Assembly: GCA_023653785.1 (NCBI GenBank)
Contig: JAMKCH010084960.1
Span: forward strand, 17,501-81,500
DNA length: 64,000 bases
Source of the DNA: Ophioderma brevispina
Taxonomy: Eukaryota > Echinodermata > Ophiuroidea > Amphilepidida > Ophiodermatidae
Reading direction: 5' to 3'
This document shows, in pieces, positions 57,630 through 64,000 of the stretch. The translations under genes and the position numbers were made by a program. Positions within the stretch are counted from its first letter, which is position 1, and each line of letters starts with the position of its first letter. Under the pieces are notes generated by a model. It was not told where the DNA came from. It saw only the letters and a list, made by a program, of their open reading frames with translations, and made no database searches.

Positions 57630-57751
57630 AAGGAGCGGGAGGCTCACGTGGCGTTCATATCCAAATCAGTGGGTGCAGTAATATACCAACTTCACAAAAT
57701 CATGACGTGGTTGCTGGCCAGGGTACGATAGGGCTGGAGTTTCTTAATCAG
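57630..57751 (+). CDS. Serine racemase-like gene, internal exon A
   Basis: This exon encodes part of a fold-type II PLP enzyme of the serine racemase / threonine dehydratase group, which interconverts or deaminates serine in the cytosol. It is preceded by TTTTGTTCTTTTAG and followed by CAG|GTGATG. Its first frame gives KEREAHVAFISKSVGAVI, matching the helix near residues 135-150 of animal serine racemase. After a one-base loss near 57684-57686 it continues PTSQNHDVVAGQGTIGLEF, matching 'HP....VIAGQGTIALE'. The AGQGT stretch is a family hallmark. Where invertebrate aspartate racemases derived from serine racemase carry a triple Ser, this has S-Q-N, hinting at serine. The frameshift would inactivate it unless it is a sequencing error. 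Upstream exons with the PLP lysine were not found. Confidence 0.85.
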
Positions 57752-59535
57752 GTGATGAAAAATTATAAAACGACCAAGGGTTGGTACATTTTGTGCACCC
57801 ACTTTTTCTGCTTCCAGTTGGAATTTTAGCAGCCTTTCCGGCATAAAGGACAGTATCACGTGCACTTATTCCGTCAAGGCTGCTGATTCGACTGATGGAG
57901 CAGGCAAAGTGGGTGCAGTAAATGTACACCTCAACGACCGTCCCAACATCATACGGGAAAGGGATTATTTCATTAACATTTTGGCGCATCAAATGTTTAA
58001 TTGGAGTTGGACTCATTTTTTTGAAATGACGTATGATACCCCTACCGTAATTTTTTACATGGCCTATTATCGACTAACAAGACAACGTCCCAGAAAAAAT
58101 ACGATTCATATTCAAGACACGTCACACTTGGCGATTCACATAAATCTCCCTTGGCACTGACGGTAGAAATACCACGAGTATAATAGATACCTGTAACTTC
58201 ACATCTCTGATTCAATTTTTAAATCATCAAATCCGCTTTCTTTTCATAAGAGTCGTGCTTGTCGCTCTGGATTTTACCTACGTTGTGTTGTAGTACTAGA
58301 CCTCTACACATGGATAGCGGGGCTTCCGCACAGTTTAAATGGTCGCCGAGTGTCACAACAGAATTTTGCTTTTTTTTTTTAACCTTGACAATAGGCGGGA
58401 AACAGCATACGGCCTACTGGTGCACAATATTCCACACACAGATGTTCTATTGTTATACACATTCCTTTAACTTTGACACGTGTATGCATTTTTTCCCGCC
58501 ATATGGCAGGAAAGCACTCCGTTGTGACATACGGCGCCTCAGACCCACTTATCCCCATGGTTCCAGAGGTCCATGTGTTGTTAGCAAGGCATGAAGCGCC
58601 CCACAGTCGGCGCCCCCCTTGCGCACTTTCAGTTTGGTTTGTCGCGCATTTTTTAAAAATTATTATTAACAGAGGATGTATTGTGGTCATCTAATGCATG
58701 CCCTACAGCATGGCTGTCTATTGCAATATTGTGTATAGCGGGTCCTTAGGTTACCACGAAGTACAAATTGAGAGTCGTTTTGGTAAAAAATTGTAAAGTG
58801 AGGACTGAAGAATTTGTCTTTATAAAGTCAATGGTTTCATAAATCTGTATAATAAACATTTTATTTGAAAATTGATAGTTTTTAATTGAAAATTTATGAA
58901 AAAATTTTAGCTTAATTTTCTTGAAGGAATCAACACACAAAATTCTTTTTCATTCTGTAATTTTGTCAATAAGGCAGTGATGCTTCCAAAGTCACGTATG
59001 ACACCTATAGTGCAGTTATCTTCCTCTAGTCCATTGATTTCCATTGGTGTTTATGTCAGTAGACTCTCATTAAACGCAGGCTTTAATTATATTCAAAGCG
59101 GCCTGGCCGTACCCACGCGGCACGTATAAAAACGGTCGAAAGATGCCACGCAAACATCTCTTTCAACTCGTTGATGTCACTGCCTCGAGGAAGATAAATG
59201 ACTATTTATTGTCAGAGGCAATTGAGCTCAACTGAAATAACACCATGCTCATTTCGAAGACCTGTGGCAGCTTAAGCTGTTTACAATATCTTGTACATTT
59301 TACTTTGCGATTTCTGGTTTCAAAGGAGGACGGTCAATGTCAGTATTTCCTGGTAATATTTACAGCCACCTAGGTCCTCTTTGAATAATCCAAACATCCA
59401 GGCCAATAAAGTACTGTAATTCCGTTTGGATGAACCACCACACTATAACCAACGTTAAAATATCAAATGTATTCAATTCCCCTCATCTGGTCTCAGACTT
59501 CTGGGTGTATTTGTGATTGTTCATTTGTTTTCAGA
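57752..59535 (+). other. Intron A-B of the racemase-like gene
   Basis: GT...AG bounded. Overlapping short frames on both strands (57744-58694) have no recognisable domain. A TATA-like CGTATAAAAACGG occurs at about 59125 but nothing downstream supports a promoter. Confidence 0.7.
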
Positions 59536-59619
59536 TGCTCGAAGTCAAAGAACCGGATGCAATCGTTGCCTCCGTATCGGGTGGTGGAATGGTAGCCGGC
59601 ATTGGCAGAGCAGCAAAGG
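59536..59619 (+). CDS. Serine racemase-like gene, internal exon B
   Basis: Bounded by TTTGTTTTCAG on the left and AAG|GTATTC on the right. It is exactly 28 codons and phase 0 with exon A and exon C. It encodes MLEVKEPDAIVASVSGGGMV followed by AGIGRAAK. The Gly-rich loop SGGGM corresponds to the loop binding the PLP phosphate (GGGGM in mammalian serine racemase), with Ser in place of the first Gly. No frameshift is seen in this exon. The intron between A and B is 1784 bases, and that between B and C is 1463 bases. Confidence 0.9.
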
Positions 59620-60028
59620 TATTCATAATAAGCATGTCTCAAACAAATCGATTCCCGGAATTTCATGAATGATCGACTTAGCCGATTATGCGGCTGGTAG
59701 ATATTTTTCCATCCTTAAGCATCGCCAGTGGAACTTTGGTTTCCTTCTTTCTTGAATACTCCTGAATCACACAATCAATTGTAAACTACACTCTAGGAGA
59801 TTGGCAGTTTTGCGCGTTTGATATTTTCTGTAATCTGTTTAGGAGCGGATGCAGAACCTCACCAAGGGAGCGGATTTTGTTTCATGACTATCTTCGCTCG
59901 TCTGTGGACTTTCAAACCGCAAAATATGAACGACCGACTTTAGATTACCAGTTTCGGCCCTTCCAAATGTGCCCCTACTGTCGTGATGATGCGTGTAAAT
60001 ATGTGAAGATTGGATAAACTATAGGGAA

Positions 60029-60266
60029 AGCGTGGCCCACTGGTTAGGTTATAGCTAGGTATTAGCAGTGGAAGAAGTTCCTGGTTCTATTCCCAGCGGA
60101 GCCACTCGCTGAGATTGAATTGAGCTCCTGGGTTTGATCTATACACGAACTATTGATTAAAATTAGAATTCGCTCTCCCCGTAGCGAAGTTGGACTTGGA
60201 CAACCGAACCACGATAATAACCCGTCCTTAGAAGGGGACATTGAGCCGTAAGTCCCATATTCCTAA
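60029..60266 (+). mobile_element. tRNA-derived SINE
   Basis: The head has CGTGGCCCACTGGTTAGG (A-box region, about 60031) and CTGGTTCTATTCCCA (B-box region, 60081), spaced as in tRNA-derived SINEs, then a unique body. It ends with GGGGACATTGAGCCGTAAGT near 60236-60265. It lies in the intron between racemase exons B and C. The family name is not certain. Confidence 0.65.
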
Positions 60267-60418
60267 CGTCCCTTAACTGCATTTCAATTCACTTTTGAAG
60301 AAAAAAATACGGAGCGGACCCTGCCTTGTTTTAGGGGAAATCGCCCATAGATCTAACAAGAAAGAACACTAGCGGTGATCGTCAGATTTTACTTTAGGGA
60401 CGTTAGGGATATATACCG
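60258..60418. mobile_element. Short version of the palindromic element at 30163
   Basis: TATTCCTAACGTCCC at the left pairs with GGGACGTTAGGGATATA at the right. The interior GCGGTGATCGTCAGATTTTA and 'ggagcgga.cctgcc' match 30163-30475. It lies directly beside the SINE tail. Confidence 0.65.
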
Positions 60419-61082
60419 TGAGCCATATCTGTACATAGTTTCGAAAAGAGCGATTACTTCTGTCTGAGTGTACCAGTGAGAGGACCCCTATGGAAATAAG
60501 CTTCCTGTAGCTTTTTGGGTTATCCTGGAATTGTCCGAATCAATCAAATCAAATCATGCAAAGATAATTATTCGTAAACTAGCAAACAAAATAAGTGACA
60601 AATCGTTCGCCTCCCAATCAGCAAGCCTTGTCTTACAATGAATTGGCTCTTGTGCGTATTAGTCGATTTGTTTTTACGAAATCAGAGCAACTCTCTAAAT
60701 GACTCGTCTAATTTTCTCCCAAGCAGTGGCCATACCGAGACAATCGAAATTTCCAAGTCGTTCGGCCAGAAGGGGCAAACAATCTCAAAGTTGTCCTAGT
60801 TAGTAATCATGTAATTTCCTCCAACGAATTCTGAACAGGAATAAATGTGCGTGAAAATGCCGCACTGAAAATTACGTGCGTTCTCATTTTACATCAGCAA
60901 ATCTAACCGAAGACGATGTTTGAGGAGCAAACCTATGTAATTTCATCTGATCAATTAGTCAATTCTTCTTGTCTGGATGCAGTTTATTTGTTGTTGATAT
61001 GTCTTCTGTGTTTACGAATTTAAGAAATGAATAAAACATGTAGATAAAGTATATAAATTGATTGTTTTTGACCATTTGATAG

Positions 61083-61290
61083 GCAATCCAGCCAGGGATT
61101 AAAATCATCGCCGCCGAACCCGAAAATGCAGACGATTGCTACAGATCATTTCGCGCCAATCGACTCTTACAAAATTCAAAATGTCCAAATACAATAGCTG
61201 ACGCATTAACTGGTAACATGGGTTCCGTCACGTGGCCCATTCTCAAGATGTACTAATGATGTGATAACGGTATCCGAAGAACAAATTAAG
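61083..61290 (+). CDS. Serine racemase-like gene, internal exon C
   Basis: Preceded by TTTGATAG and followed by AAG|GTAACT. It encodes AIQPGIKIIAAEPENADDCY, then RSFRANRLLQNSKCPNTIAD and ALTGNMGSVTWPILKMY. After a frame break it continues NDVITVSEEQIK. In mammalian serine racemase the metal ion is held by Glu210, Ala214 and Asp216; the same E-x3-A-x-D pattern is present in AAEPENADD. The family's usual 'TVTEDEIK' is matched by TVSEEQIK. In the incoming frame TAA appears at 61254-61256; the exon length (208) is one base over a multiple of three. This second frameshift supports either a pseudogene or indel-prone sequence. The remaining ~70 C-terminal residues must lie beyond 61290 and were not found before 64000. 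Confidence 0.9.
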
Positions 61291-64000
61291 GTAACTTGAC
61301 TCAGGTTTTTTTTCACTCTTAACGCGATTAACCCTTAAAGTGATTTATTGGTCTTGAATATATCGAAACATATATAATGAAATTATCCCTAAATAAAACG
61401 TACCAGATGTTTTCATGGCCAATGGAGTATTCCTTGCGAATAAAATCCAGTTTATTCGACAAATGTACACAACTGTACAGCCAATCATGGGAAGCTACCA
61501 TTGTTTATTCCCTGTGGTATTTACAAAACGCCGCTGCAATCCGAAAAGGAAGCCAAGGAACATATATCAAGTGACTTAAGCAAGTTTTGCCACAAGCCTC
61601 ACTTGTGATTCGTTAACACAAATGATAGGACGAGGTCGTTTTAGAAATTTTATTGCACAAAATAAATACACTTTTTTAAAACTCAGTGATTTGAGGAAAA
61701 TTGTAGAAAAGGGGTGTTTTAGATAACATGTGTGATTAACAAAAGGTTTTAGTGGCCTAACCCTAACAATCATGAAAAACGTGGACATTTTAAGGGGTTG
61801 CGTAATATTTATAGGTTTATCGCAGTCGCCACGGTAACCATGAATCTCTATACAATGGACCTGGCTAAACACGTAATTGATATTACATGAATGGAGCAAC
61901 GGGGGCGGGACATCTTGGTCGACGAAACACAATAGCATCCAGAGAACACCTGTTTAACATAGTGTATCCCGGTGCAAGTTTCGACGACACTGCCATCCCA
62001 TGATACTCGCAAATACTAATGAGCTAAATGAATTGGCTTTGATTCTGTAGTCTGTTAGTAGCTTATCACCATTTCAATGGGAACAAATTTTGTATAAATG
62101 ACCGGCTCTTAACCACCTGTTGGGCTCTCTTGGATGACCAATATGGCCGTCAGTGCCTCAAATACGAAGCCCAGGTTTCCAATCCCATTGTCTCATAGAA
62201 GATCAGTGTTCGAACCCCACTAATGCGCGGTTTCAGCAAGCCATCTACGTACTTTGCAATGTACCGAGTAGCGCCTCTTTGTATGATGAGAGAGTTTCCT
62301 AATTTATTTGAAAAAAGATATTTCTCAAGGAATCCCGGCTAATTTTATATTAAAATGCACAAATGTATGCCATTTTTGATTAAATTTTATTATATTTAAA
62401 GGAAACACGTTAAATTTAATGCTGTTGTTTTTTTAATTTCAACTGTTAAGGTTTTGGCATTATGATTTTGTTCTAAGGAGTCCGCGCAAGCCGACTTTAA
62501 AAAACTCGGAGATGAACAAGCGTGCAATGTTGCGATTAAGCGTCGCAAAAATTCATGGGCGATTTTCCACTCTGCGTTTCGCGAATTGTAAAGCGTTCGT
62601 AAAATCGGCGTTAGAATCTGATGTGATAGGACTTGTCCAATGGACTGTCTAAGAAGCGTTACGCGGCTCACCTTTCACGCACCCATTTTTGGTTTTGCTG
62701 CGTGGCATATAGGCACGTAAAATAAGAGAGACGATGTCTCTAGTGGAAGACGGAAATCCTCTTAAAATTGTCCTTTTTCGACGATTTTTAGGAAAACTAA
62801 TACGGTAACACCATTTTTTTTATTGCGGTATTTTCAAGTATGCAATTAGACCTAAAAATATCTGAAATCAGGAAAAGTCGGCAACTTTGTTATCTTTTGG
62901 GGCACTTAAGTATCGATAAATCACATTTTCCCATGAGTTACGTGGTAAAGGGATGTAAGAGTTTGGCCAAATATGTACTTTTTGCAAGTCTTTTTATCAA
63001 AAACTAATATGGTAAGCCATTTTTTTTTGGTTAAGCCATATATTCGATTTGTTATCAGCACACATGACTGTACTATATCAAATTTTTAAGAATTCTTCGG
63101 CCCATTTAAATCATTGATGCCAACGCGATAGTCTTTCATACAGAACTTGATTAACCACCGATCATCTTTTTTCAAATTGGTGGAAATGATTAAGACTACA
63201 ACTGCCTTGTGGGTAAAACGATTAGGTAAATAAATAAACATGCGGTTTCGTTTAATCGTCTACTGCTTCCAATTAAGCGAGAAAATGGTGTTTTCTTCCA
63301 GGTGCTCCAATGACCATGAAACCATCTTGTACGTCATATTTAGGGCTTTTTCATTATATATTGCCGGGACCAATAAATCCCTAACAAGTAGTAATAAGCC
63401 TGAACAAAATTTTAAATTTTAAATTACCAAAATCAAAGTTACTAAATTGTTAGGTTGTTTAAATTTATATTCTTATTCAATGGGCGTGGGGTTAGCAGCA
63501 ACACGACAACATCAATGGTTGTTGCCTTCTAATATGAGGACGATATCAGATATTAAAAATAAGGTTACACAGTACACCCAACTAATACAATGTAAAAATG
63601 CCCTTTAAAACGTCGTTTTAACAGTCAGCCGGGACTCGAAACATGCAAATAGCTGTAAAAAACGGTCATTTTGTGCAAATAACTGTTAAAAAAACGCCGT
63701 TTTAACTGTTGTGAGTCCCAGCTGCCAGTCAAAAAGATGTTTTACTGAACATATTTAACAGTGTACGGGTTGGTTCATTTTTGACTCATTTGTTTTGCCT
63801 CATTTGTTCGATTGCGCGCTTGTCTGGGGAGTTTAAAAATAATGCCAACCTTGGCCTAGTGAAACGATATTAGATAAGCAAAACAACAGATCCTATCTTA
63901 CATTTTCATTCTTATTTAGTTTAGGTTGTTTAAAACACCGAAAATATTTTCTATTGCAACGATATTAGTTAAAAAGGCAAACATATCCCCTACTCTCAAA
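61291..64000. other. Downstream intron or flank, unannotated
   Basis: No final racemase exons are recognised. Open frames at 61377-61574 (+), 61576-61938 (-) and 62396-62671 (-) show no known domain. AT-rich throughout. Confidence 0.45.

Noticed and set aside
57744..58694. Overlapping frames inside the first racemase intron as alternative exons
   Set aside because: Frames are open on both strands without racemase similarity, and the flanking exons already join in phase 0 without them.
59115..59140. TATA box and promoter at CGTATAAAAACGG
   Set aside because: It lies inside a racemase intron with no downstream gene evidence. A single TATA-like word is not enough.

Overview
This window reads as intergenic and intronic DNA from an animal, most likely a marine invertebrate. 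That rests on several things: AT-rich composition, one spliced gene with GT-AG introns of about 1.5 to 1.8 kb, several clades of non-LTR retrotransposon, Tc1-like transposase debris, tRNA-derived SINE material, and many short inverted-repeat elements. The species cannot be fixed from the sequence. I see no bacterial operons, rRNA, CRISPR array or intact cellular ORF of any length.

The only host gene I can support is at the right end on the + strand. Three exons (57630-57751, 59536-59619, 61083-61290) encode the middle of a serine-racemase-like PLP enzyme (fold type II). The catalytic-lysine exons and the C-terminal exons were not found. Splice signals and phases fit, but exons 1 and 3 each carry a frameshift, so it is either a pseudogene or an accurate gene hit by indel errors.

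Everything else is dominated by mobile DNA. From left to right: a LINE C-terminal fragment (1-290); an A-rich block (about 600-1470); a decayed Tc1-like transposase (4080-4925); an inverted minisatellite (7856-8640); GC-rich repeats and a FLYWCH-like fragment (11.9-12.6 kb); a decayed minus-strand LINE (about 12.96-14.4 kb); and a plus-strand jockey-like LINE (17.96-20.33 kb) split by a TTAA-flanked element. Next come four related repeat blocks (23.8-30.4 kb) arranged as two adjacent direct pairs in opposite orientation. An L1-like LINE (30.8-33.96 kb) follows, interrupted by a 1.43 kb foldback and a TTAA MITE. Further right are another foldback (36.96-37.85 kb), two head-to-tail Helitron-like units (40.75-42.81 kb), a hAT MITE with a second MITE inside it (43.5-44.0 kb), and a Tc1 fragment abutted by a MITE (50.58-51.16 kb). 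From about 51.2 to 57.4 kb little is recognisable except G-rich palindromes.

Two patterns stand out. First, at least four MITE families share TTAA target sites and termini beginning AGG, and an apparent related empty site for one of them lies elsewhere in the window. Second, three adjacent duplications differ mostly by dense small indels. This suggests uncorrected long-read sequence or misplaced haplotypes as much as biology. I found no convincing new multi-gene system. The interest lies in the nested transposon record and in whether the duplications and frameshifts are real.
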